Made by a program: the position numbers and the translations under genes. This document shows, piece after piece, positions 1 to 6,216 of a DNA stretch of 11,464 bases; position 1 is the first letter of the stretch; each line of letters starts with the position of its first letter. This stretch comes from Candidatus Staskawiczbacteria bacterium (GTDB lineage Bacteria > Patescibacteriota > Minisyncoccia > Minisyncoccales > Staskawiczbacteraceae), in the NCBI GenBank assembly GCA_903913175.1, contig CAIWKF010000136.1, forward strand, positions 1-11,464, in the 5' to 3' direction. Under the pieces are notes generated by a model that saw nothing but the letters and a program-made list of their open reading frames with translations, was not told where the DNA came from and made no database searches.

Positions 1-1157
1 AACTCACCCGCAAACGCTTTTTGTAAAATTGATTTTTTTAATTCTTCTAAATCTGCTAATTTTTGTTTATAAATTGATTCTAACTTTTTTGTTTGTTCTG
101 AAAGCTCGTCAAGCTTTTTTACAATCGCTTTCTGTTCAACCAAAGGCGGTACTGGAACTGTAAAATTTAAAACCAAATTCATATTTGCTCTTGGCATTCT
201 TGCTCCCGTCCATGTAGCATTTATCTGCTTAACTACCTTTTCAGAAATAAGCCAGTTAAATAAGAAACCTCTTTCCATATTTTTATTTGGCTTTATTGGG
301 AAAATTTCTGTTGAGCAATGACCTTCAAAGCTTGGTAATAAAACTTTATTAAGATACGGCCTCAGCCTTCCATACAATACATGCTCTTTTGAAAAATAAA
401 ATGTATTGCTTTTTACTTTCTTTGGATTTAAAGATCCTAAAAATTTTCCTGAATTAGACTGAATATCTTCGAGCCCAACATATGGCAAATCACCTTTCTT
501 ATATGCTGTTTTATCATATTTACAAACTTCCCCAAAGGTTTTTTCTTCCCAATCCTTGCCCGGATTATTTAAAATATTTTCTAGATACGATTCAAAAAGT
601 TCTTTTAGGTTTCTTAAATTCTTTCCAGTGTTTTCTTCTACCTTTACAACTTGATCAAATGCATCATCTAAAATTCTAACAATTCTTTTTTGTTCTTCTA
701 TTGATGGAAGTGAAATCTCAATATTTTTTAATCTACTGATTGGAATAAAATCTATTGTAGTTTTACTGCTTAGTCCTAACAGTTGATCTTTAAGTGTTGA
801 TGCAAAATAAAATAAAAATAGTGGCTCAAGATTTTTTTTATCTTTTATAACAAGTCCATTAAACTGCTGATTTGTTGTTAATGGTATTTTAGTTATTGCA
901 TATTCTCCTACCGAAGCAGTACAGCAAAGTAAAACCGATTCAGGCGGTAATAACCTAGCACTTATTTTTCCCAACGCCCTTTTCGTGATTTTTTGCTTAG
1001 TAGATTTTATAAATCTCCCCTGCTCTCTAATATCGTCTATTGTAAACCAAGGGACATCGCCATTGTGCCAAAATTCCTTATTGCTTCTCAGTGGAGTTGA
1101 GCCATTTACTATATCACAGACATCGCCAAGTTTTTTTGTTTGCCAATTAGTTTTCAT
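1..1157 (-). CDS. hsdS: Type I restriction-modification specificity subunit HsdS (3' end beyond window)
   Basis: Specificity subunit that binds the two halves of the target sequence and directs HsdM (and HsdR) to it. About 385 residues are visible, starting at ATG 1157 (MKTNWQTKKLGDVCDIVNGS). Two target-recognition domains lie at roughly 1-155 and 200-335. Each is followed by the family's conserved helical spacer: LPSIEEQKRIVRILDDAF in the middle and VPPLVEQKAIVKKLDEL near the end. This internal duplication is diagnostic of HsdS. The last visible residues, SILQKAFAGE, match the usual C-terminus, so only a few codons seem to be missing. The start overlaps the stop of the upstream small gene by 4 bases (ATGA), implying translational coupling. 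It is the last visible gene of the minus-strand hsd operon. The DNA target cannot be read from sequence. Confidence 0.95.
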   Translation of the reverse strand, partial: MKTNWQTKKLGDVCDIVNGSTPLRSNKEFWHNGDVPWFTIDDIREQGRFIKSTKQKITKRALGKISARLLPPESVLLCCTASVGEYAITKIPLTTNQQFNGLVIKDKKNLEPLFLFYFASTLKDQLLGLSSKTTIDFIPISRLKNIEISLPSIEEQKRIVRILDDAFDQVVKVEENTGKNLRNLKELFESYLENILNNPGKDWEEKTFGEVCKYDKTAYKKGDLPYVGLEDIQSNSGKFLGSLNPKKVKSNTFYFSKEHVLYGRLRPYLNKVLLPSFEGHCSTEIFPIKPNKNMERGFLFNWLISEKVVKQINATWTGARMPRANMNLVLNFTVPVPPLVEQKAIVKKLDELSEQTKKLESIYKQKLADLEELKKSILQKAFAGE

Positions 1158-1762
1158 AATTTAAAAAATTTCTGAAGTAATGGATATAGAACCTGCCAAA
1201 CTGTTGCAGAATTCGCTGCAAACCCCATTAAGCTAGATATTCCATTCATAAGAGTTTTTGCAACCGTATTTCTACGATTTTCTGGTTTTTGAAATAATTC
1301 CTTTGTAATAACATCTAAACTCTCAAGGACTTCATTCTGTTGCACCTTTGTTAATTTTTGTTCATTTAAAATTGCCTCGGAAAACTTTTTTACATTTTCT
1401 GCTAATTGAGTTTCTGATGCTGAGTACAAACTATCAATGGTCTGATTTAAATTTTGAATATTACCAGTATTTAAAACGCCGATCTGACTATTATTTATGG
1501 CAATATGATTATTATTTATTGTTCCACCAGAAACTAAGACCGGAATTTTTGCTGGATATCGTGCCCCAATATTTACTCCAAACATTGAACTAATCCTGTC
1601 CATAACATGGTTTTGCTCTTCTCTTAACATTTGAATATTTCTTTCATTCAGTTGTTGAATTGTTACATAACAATTTAAACACAATGGTATTTTTTCTTCA
1701 CCAAATTCATACATCGCATTATTATTGCATTGATAACATTTCATATTTTTTTGATTTGCCAA
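1154..1762 (-). CDS. Zinc-ribbon protein of unknown function inside the hsd operon
   Basis: I do not recognise this 202-residue protein. It opens with a CxxC...CxxC zinc ribbon (C9, C12, C28, C31). A helical stretch (about 32-62) follows, then an Asn/Ile/Gly-rich segment (about 80-112, containing INNSQIGVLNTGNI) that looks like short beta repeats. After that come an amphipathic helix (about 115-160) and a hydrophobic helical tail (about 166-200, ISSLMGFAANSATVWQVL). The tail could contact a membrane or drive oligomerisation; this is inference. The called start is TTG at 1762, directly after the TAA of the ATPase gene with no gap. An ATG at 1744 (residue 7) would also keep the whole zinc ribbon and may be the true start. 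The stop overlaps the hsdS start by 4 bases. The tight coupling suggests it works with the ATPase-DUF4435 protein or with the restriction complex. Confidence 0.85.
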   Translation of the reverse strand: MANQKNMKCYQCNNNAMYEFGEEKIPLCLNCYVTIQQLNERNIQMLREEQNHVMDRISSMFGVNIGARYPAKIPVLVSGGTINNNHIAINNSQIGVLNTGNIQNLNQTIDSLYSASETQLAENVKKFSEAILNEQKLTKVQQNEVLESLDVITKELFQKPENRRNTVAKTLMNGISSLMGFAANSATVWQVLYPLLQKFFKL

Positions 1763-3271
1763 TTATACTTCATATTTTTTAATATCAGGCATAAATTCCT
1801 TCATTTGCTTATATATTTCAGAATTCTTGTTTACTATTTCTTTTTTTACAAAATCAACAATTTCAGAATACTGATATACACTTTTTATATCCTTATTTTT
1901 GAGCAACTTGAGCATCTCATTAAGATTAAGATTTTCATTTATTACCCAATCCAAATTGATCTCAATGGTCATCCGAGATTCCTGAGCGGTGGAAGCTTTT
2001 AATTCTTTTCTCTTCTTATTTGTTTCTTTTTGTATTTTGTCTCTATTTCTAGCATTCAAAAATTCATTTGAATTATATTTCCCTCTAACAGATGAGATAA
2101 ATTTTTCTTTTTCTACTAAAGAATTTTTAGTAAATAAATTTATAATTTCTTCTCTTAAAAATAACCCCTCATAAATAGCAGTTGGTAAACTAAAAATTCC
2201 ATTCCTCTCTTCTTCTAAAACAGACTCATCATCCCGAAAATCTCGATCTACCAATCCGAAATACTCTTTGTTGTAAACCTGACCAGAAACCTTTAATGCT
2301 TTAACATATTTTATAACATCAAAACAACTGCCCGAGGTAACAGGTATAACTGTAAAATCTGGATACAAATGTCTATACAACTCATAGTCTCTTGTTCCCG
2401 TCTCACTATTCCCTTCACAAAAAAGAATCTTTTTTTTCTTTACTCCAATTATTCTGATAATCAAGTCATTTGGAATTTCAACGCTTTCTATTTTTTCAAT
2501 GTCCCATTTTTTATCCTTATAATCAAAATCTTTGATCCAATATCTTTCGGTATTATTTTTATAATCAGCAAATTCTAAATTATGGGTTAAATAAATAAAT
2601 TTTGCATCTCTTTTTTCTTCTTCTATCAAATCCCATAATTCATTAAGTAGCGCTGAATTTAAATGGGATTCTGGTTCATCTACAATGATTAATTCAGCAT
2701 TATCATCAAGTACACATTTTGAAATAAGATAAATTGCTGACCTTTCGCCATCAGAAATATCATCTATTTCATAATCATTTATTTTTAACTTCTGCTTATC
2801 TATCTTTAAAATATAACCACTAAAAACTTTAGAAAAAATATTACTTACTTTCTCAAATCTTGATTCTGGGGTGCCTTCATCTTTTATCCCTGTATTTTTT
2901 ACTTTTTCTCCGAAATTGGCAAAAACTGACATATGATTACTAATAAGGGTGGTAATCACTTCATTAAAGTCGTCTATCATTTCGTTATTTCCTTGGGCGC
3001 TATTATTAGTAAAATTTCCCTTACCATTAATAGTTCTTGTTTTTCCTAGACTTTTTGTACTTGAATCCTCATCTATTATTGTAAATGTTTTTGGTATAAA
3101 TAAATCCTTCTGAGAAGGAATTCTTAGACACTTATCTCCTAAATCGTTTTTTATTTTTCTGCCCAAAGATGATTTACCTAAACCATTTGCAGCTAAGATT
3201 ATTATGGATTTGCAATCTCCTATTTCTAGATTCTCTTCAACATTTTGTAAGTTAGAATATTTTATTTTCAT
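1763..3271 (-). CDS. ABC-type ATPase fused to DUF4435/TOPRIM domain, PARIS-like (AriA-AriB) single-chain protein
   Basis: A 502-residue two-part protein. The ATPase part (about 1-265) shows Walker A AANGLGKS (27-34, with Ala in place of the usual first Gly), an ABC signature-like ISDGERSA (172-179), Walker B LIIVDEPESH (194-203) and a switch histidine in YLTHN (H230). Only about 140 residues separate Walker A from the signature, so there is no long SMC/Rad50-type coiled coil. From about 280 a DUF4435/TOPRIM-like domain follows: ILFCEG (E286), the YRHLYPDFTVIPV strand region, GLVDRDF (D342, D344) and YEGLFLREEI. The acidic EG and DRD motifs are the expected metal-binding residues. AAA plus DUF4435 are the components of PARIS, which in known cases senses phage anti-restriction proteins and releases a DUF4435 nuclease that cuts tRNA. 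Placement between hsdM and hsdS, with a 4-base overlap to hsdM, fits a restriction-linked guard. An OLD-like nuclease is the alternative. Domain assignment is from motifs; function is inferred. Confidence 0.85.
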   Translation of the reverse strand: MKIKYSNLQNVEENLEIGDCKSIIILAANGLGKSSLGRKIKNDLGDKCLRIPSQKDLFIPKTFTIIDEDSSTKSLGKTRTINGKGNFTNNSAQGNNEMIDDFNEVITTLISNHMSVFANFGEKVKNTGIKDEGTPESRFEKVSNIFSKVFSGYILKIDKQKLKINDYEIDDISDGERSAIYLISKCVLDDNAELIIVDEPESHLNSALLNELWDLIEEEKRDAKFIYLTHNLEFADYKNNTERYWIKDFDYKDKKWDIEKIESVEIPNDLIIRIIGVKKKKILFCEGNSETGTRDYELYRHLYPDFTVIPVTSGSCFDVIKYVKALKVSGQVYNKEYFGLVDRDFRDDESVLEEERNGIFSLPTAIYEGLFLREEIINLFTKNSLVEKEKFISSVRGKYNSNEFLNARNRDKIQKETNKKRKELKASTAQESRMTIEINLDWVINENLNLNEMLKLLKNKDIKSVYQYSEIVDFVKKEIVNKNSEIYKQMKEFMPDIKKYEV

Positions 3272-4719
3272 ATTTGTTTGGTTATCTCATTCAAAATACT
3301 TGAATTTTCTTGATCTAGTTTCTTAATTTCCTCTAAAATTTGTTTTGGGTCACGCAGGGCGACTTCACCACTTTTATTGGGATTTTTTACAGACAAATCA
3401 AATGTTTCCTGATTCACATCTTTAATATCAACACTCCAAGAATTTTCAGAATCTGCTTTTGTTTTTTGTAGTTCCACAAATTCTGCCAAATCTTTTTCAT
3501 TCAAAGGATTTGTTTTACCAAGATTACGACCTAGATTTAATTGATAAAACCAAACCTTTTTTGTTGGTTTTCCTTTCTCAAAAAATAAGACCACGGTTTT
3601 CACACCTGCTCCTGCAAACACTCCTCCCGGCAAATCTAGCACTGTTTGCAAATTACAATTTTCTAACAATAATTTTCGCAAACTTACCGAGGCATTATCT
3701 GTGTTAGACAAAAAAGTATTTTTGATAACAACACCTGCCTTACCACCTGCTTTCAAAATTTTAATAAAATGCTGAAGGAATAAAAATGCTGTTTCTCCGG
3801 TTTTAATTGGAAAATTTTGTTGAATTTCTCTGCCAATACCTGCTCCGAAAGGGGGGTTAGCTAAAACTACCGAGTATCTGTCCTTTTCTTGAATGTCATT
3901 TATGTTTTGCGCCAAAGTGTCCATGTGTCTTATATTTGGAGCTTCAATGCCATGCAAAATCATATTCATGACTCCAATAATATAGGCCAAGGATTTTATT
4001 TCCTTTCCATAAAAAGTATTGTTTTGCAGTATTGCCATTTGTGTTGACGACAACTTTGATTGATTTTCTGTTAAATAATTATATGCCTCCACCAAAAACC
4101 CTGCGCTTCCGCAAGCTCCATCATAAATGGTTTCACCAATCTTGGGTGCTACAACTTTTACAATGGTCTTAATAAGCGGTCTTGGAGTGTAATATTCCCC
4201 ACCATTTCTGCCAGCATTACCCATATTTTTAATTTTAGCTTCATATAAATGTGAAAGCTCATGCTTTTCCTCATACAATCTAAAATGCATATCATCCACA
4301 ATATTTAAAATCTCACGCAGTTTATAACCGCTAGAAATTTTGTTTTTTAATTCGCTAAAAATTTCGCCAATCTTATACTCTATTGTGTTTGGTTCTTCTG
4401 CCTTAAATTTCTTTAAATATGTAAATAACTTTAAATTTACAAAATCATTAAGATCATCTCCATCAAGCGCTTTGTGGTGGTCTATTTTGCCATCAGCAGT
4501 TTTGGGAGCAGCCCAGGTATTCCACCTAAAGGCCTCATCCAAAATGTATTTATATTTTTTTCCAGCCAAAGCTGACTCTGTTTTCTTTATTTCATCCAAA
4601 TCATCCAAATACTTTAAAAACAAAATCCACGAAGTTTGCTCCACATAATCCAATTCAGTAGCTGAACCAGAATCAGTATGCAAGATATTATCTATATTTT
4701 TAAATGATTGTTCAAACAT
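3268..4719 (-). CDS. hsdM: Type I restriction-modification DNA methyltransferase subunit HsdM (N6-adenine)
   Basis: Methylation subunit of a type I system; it transfers a methyl group from S-adenosylmethionine to adenine within the site chosen by HsdS. The 483 residues contain a helical N-terminal domain (about 1-160; LDYVEQTSWILFLKYLDDL at 23-41), the family hallmark GEYYTPRPLI (174-183), SAM-binding motif I as DGACGSAGF (200-208; DPACGSGGF is more usual) and the catalytic NPPF (288-291). LDLPGGVFAGAGVKTVVLFF (361-380) is also typical of HsdM. Length is normal. The ATG at 4719 is the first gene of the minus-strand operon, with a TTGACA -35-like box about 40 bases upstream. The stop overlaps the start of the ATPase-DUF4435 gene by 4 bases. 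hsdR, needed for cleavage, is not within the window. Confidence 0.96.
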   Translation of the reverse strand: MFEQSFKNIDNILHTDSGSATELDYVEQTSWILFLKYLDDLDEIKKTESALAGKKYKYILDEAFRWNTWAAPKTADGKIDHHKALDGDDLNDFVNLKLFTYLKKFKAEEPNTIEYKIGEIFSELKNKISSGYKLREILNIVDDMHFRLYEEKHELSHLYEAKIKNMGNAGRNGGEYYTPRPLIKTIVKVVAPKIGETIYDGACGSAGFLVEAYNYLTENQSKLSSTQMAILQNNTFYGKEIKSLAYIIGVMNMILHGIEAPNIRHMDTLAQNINDIQEKDRYSVVLANPPFGAGIGREIQQNFPIKTGETAFLFLQHFIKILKAGGKAGVVIKNTFLSNTDNASVSLRKLLLENCNLQTVLDLPGGVFAGAGVKTVVLFFEKGKPTKKVWFYQLNLGRNLGKTNPLNEKDLAEFVELQKTKADSENSWSVDIKDVNQETFDLSVKNPNKSGEVALRDPKQILEEIKKLDQENSSILNEITKQI

Positions 4720-4737
4720 AATCTTAAATTTTTCTTT

Positions 4738-4766
4738 TCTTTAAGCTTACACCTTTTTTATGTCAA
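4738..4766 (-). promoter_or_regulatory. Candidate promoter of the hsd operon
   Basis: On the minus strand a perfect -35 consensus TTGACA (4766-4761) is followed after 17 bases by TAAAGA (4743-4738), a weak -10 match (3 of 6). It lies about 20 bases before the hsdM ATG in the only non-coding gap upstream of the operon. The -35 match and spacing are seen directly; promoter activity is inferred, and the poor -10 box keeps confidence moderate. Confidence 0.4.
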
Positions 4767-4812
4767 CTTCAATACACTGCGCTGGAGTGGTCTTTCCGCA
4801 TGTATTAGATTA

Positions 4813-4821
4813 TGGTAAGAT
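4813..4821 (+). promoter_or_regulatory. Candidate extended -10 box for the helix-hairpin-helix gene
   Basis: TGG followed by TAAGAT (4816-4821) resembles an extended -10 element (TGnTATAAT). The ATG follows only 6 bases later, so a transcript started from here would be leaderless or nearly so. No clear -35 box lies at the expected distance. This is a weak call, made because the 108-base divergent gap must contain the promoter. Confidence 0.25.
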
Positions 4822-4827
4822 AATTTA

Positions 4828-5523
4828 ATGAATAAAGAAATTGTAGAAATATTTAAAGAAACTCTTAAACTTTTAGAAATAAAGGGAGATAAAGCCTTAG
4901 TTTTTAAATCAAATGCTTATAACAAAGCTATAAACATTTTAAATAATCTAGAAAAAGAAAATAAAAAAATAGAAGAAATTTATAAAGAAGGCGGACTGAC
5001 TAGCATAAAGAAACTTGGTATTGGTGAAAAAAATGCTAAAAAGATTGAAGAATATATTAAATCTGCTCAAAAAAATAACCCTAAAATAAAAGAGTTTGAA
5101 AAACTAAAAGAAGAAACAGCCATAAAGCATATTATTACACATTACTTTATGTCTAAAGGCTTGGGGTTGCAAGAATTGAAAGAAAATGCTAAAAATAGGA
5201 AAATAATCTACTCACGGTTTACTAAGCCAGCCAAACAATTATTGGAATTATCTGGGTCAATTGAAAAAGCACTTTCTGCTATTAGTACTGTGGCAGACTG
5301 GGCAAATTCCAGAAAATTGGACTATGCCATTGAAACTGTTTTTAAAAAGTGGCTAGAGCTGGACAAATTAAAGCCAAAAGAACAAGTTAAAAAACCATTT
5401 TATAAAGGAAACTTAATGGTTTACTCGCCAATTAAAAAGAAATGGTTTGTTATTTCTAAATATGGCGAATGGCTAGAATTTGCTGACAAAGAATCAACAA
5501 TTGAGTGGAAAATAATTGACTAA
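4828..5523 (+). CDS. Helix-hairpin-helix protein with family X polymerase-like N-terminal domain, no polymerase domain
   Basis: A 231-residue protein of unproven function, probably DNA-binding. Residues 1-85 resemble the 8-kDa N-terminal domain of PolX/DNA polymerase beta: EIFKETLKLLEIKG, FKSNAYNKAINIL, then a helix-hairpin-helix at about 57-78 (LTSIKKLGIGEKNAKKIEEYI without its first residue). In that family this domain binds gapped DNA. No nucleotidyltransferase palm follows. Instead there is a Lys-rich helical middle (about 86-185) and a compact C-terminal tail (188-231: PFYKGNLMVYSP, KKWFVISKYGEWLEF) that looks like a small beta domain I cannot name. The start is ATG 4828, with no Shine-Dalgarno motif. 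It diverges from hsdM and precedes efp in the same direction, separated from it by a hairpin. Coding is certain from its length, composition and motif; the role is not. Confidence 0.85.
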   Translation: MNKEIVEIFKETLKLLEIKGDKALVFKSNAYNKAINILNNLEKENKKIEEIYKEGGLTSIKKLGIGEKNAKKIEEYIKSAQKNNPKIKEFEKLKEETAIKHIITHYFMSKGLGLQELKENAKNRKIIYSRFTKPAKQLLELSGSIEKALSAISTVADWANSRKLDYAIETVFKKWLELDKLKPKEQVKKPFYKGNLMVYSPIKKKWFVISKYGEWLEFADKESTIEWKIID

Positions 5524-5587
5524 GTTATAAAGTATAAAGTTTTAAAGTTCATAAAGTCGGACTTTATAACTTTTTACTTTATAACTT
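5522..5587. repeat. AT-rich imperfect inverted repeat built from ATAAAGT units
   Basis: Outer arms 5522-5541 and 5568-5587 match as reverse complements at 19 of 20 positions. An inner 7-bp stem (ATAAAGT 5551-5557 with ACTTTAT 5561-5567) closes a CGG loop, leaving 5542-5550 as a one-sided 9-base bulge. The left arm itself is roughly an 8-base repeat (ATAAAGT / ATAAAGTT / TTAAAGTT / CATAAAGTC). It begins within the stop codon of the helix-hairpin-helix gene and ends 11 bases before efp. It could fold as a long hairpin and act as a terminator, mRNA stabiliser or small REP/MITE-like element. There is no proper U-tract after the stem, so I do not call it a classic terminator. Confidence 0.7.
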
Positions 5588-5598
5588 GATAAACTAAT

Positions 5599-6165
5599 AT
5601 GTTGACACATACAGAATTAAAAAAAGGAACACAATTTATTTTAGATGGTGAACCATTTGAAATTTTAGAATCTCAATTAATGAAAATGGCTCAAAGACGC
5701 CCAGTCATGCAATGTAAAATTAAAAATCTTTTAAATGGTTCAGTTCAAGAAAGAAATTTTCAGCAGGGGGACATATTTAATGAAGCTGATCTAGAAAAAA
5801 AGAATATTAAATTTTTGTATTTAAATAAGGGACAATGTTTTTTCTGTGAAGAAAAAGACCCATCAAAAAGATTTTCTTTTACCGAACAACAAATAGGAAA
5901 AATTGCCAAATTTTTAAAACCAAATTCAGTTGTTTCTGGCATTGTTTTTAATGAAAAGATAATAAACGTCATATCACCAATAAAAGTTCAATTAAGGGTC
6001 AAAGAAGCGCCTCCAGGCATCAAGGGAGACAGGGCTCAAGGTGGCACAAAAGCCGTAATACTTGAATCTGGAGCAGAAATACAAGCTCCACTATTTATTG
6101 AAGAAGGTGATATTTTAGAAATAAATACTGAGCTTGGCGAATATGTGAAACGAGCCAACGATTAA
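5599..6165 (+). CDS. efp: Translation elongation factor P
   Basis: EF-P binds the ribosome between the P and E sites and relieves stalling at polyproline stretches. The 188-residue length is standard. The N-terminal KOW-like domain (1-62) begins with LKKGTQFILDGEPFEILE, the central OB domain spans about 65-125, and the C-terminal OB domain carries the family signature PPGIKGDRAQGGTKAVIL and ends EINTELGEYVKR. The tip loop that normally holds the modified residue (K34 in E. coli within VKPGKGQ, or Arg in the EarP group) reads MKMAQRRPV here (28-36). The position equivalent to K34 is Gln32, followed by Arg33-Arg34, so the E. coli type of beta-lysylation is not possible at that position. This loop form looks typical of Patescibacteria (from memory). 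ATG 5599 follows the AT-rich hairpin without a Shine-Dalgarno motif; a strong terminator follows the gene. Confidence 0.97.
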   Translation: MLTHTELKKGTQFILDGEPFEILESQLMKMAQRRPVMQCKIKNLLNGSVQERNFQQGDIFNEADLEKKNIKFLYLNKGQCFFCEEKDPSKRFSFTEQQIGKIAKFLKPNSVVSGIVFNEKIINVISPIKVQLRVKEAPPGIKGDRAQGGTKAVILESGAEIQAPLFIEEGDILEINTELGEYVKRAND

Positions 6166-6180
6166 AATTTAAATAATAAA

Positions 6181-6216
6181 AAAATACAGCGAATATAATT
6201 TCGCTGTATTTTTTTT
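6181..6216. terminator. Bidirectional intrinsic terminator between efp and the convergent ATPase gene
   Basis: A perfect 13-bp stem: AAAATACAGCGAA (6181-6193) pairs with TTCGCTGTATTTT (6200-6212) around the loop TATAAT. On the plus strand the stem runs into eight consecutive T (6209-6216); on the minus strand the mirror side is also T-rich. It sits between the efp stop and the minus-strand ATPase stop codon (6215-6217), so it can end transcription from both convergent genes. The ATPase stop is only 2 bases from the stem. Confidence 0.93.

Noticed and set aside
482..679. Plus-strand 65-codon frame
   Set aside because: It lies antisense to the second recognition domain of hsdS and has no recognisable features.
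1348..2578. Several plus-strand open frames of 60-90 codons opposite the small gene and the ATPase gene (1348-1593, 1730-2002, 1989-2174, 2369-2578)
   Set aside because: They are Phe/Tyr/Leu-rich translations antisense to confident genes with clear motifs; no domain or start signal supports them.
3459..4648. Plus-strand frames at 3459-3707 and 4340-4648
   Set aside because: Antisense shadows of hsdM, whose YTPR, DGACGSAGF and NPPF motifs leave no doubt about the coding strand.
4720..4827. Small RNA or riboswitch in the divergent gap
   Set aside because: At 108 bases with weak promoter-like boxes for both strands, I saw no convincing stem or known aptamer pattern.
5760..5972. Minus-strand 70-codon frame
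   Set aside because: Antisense shadow of efp.
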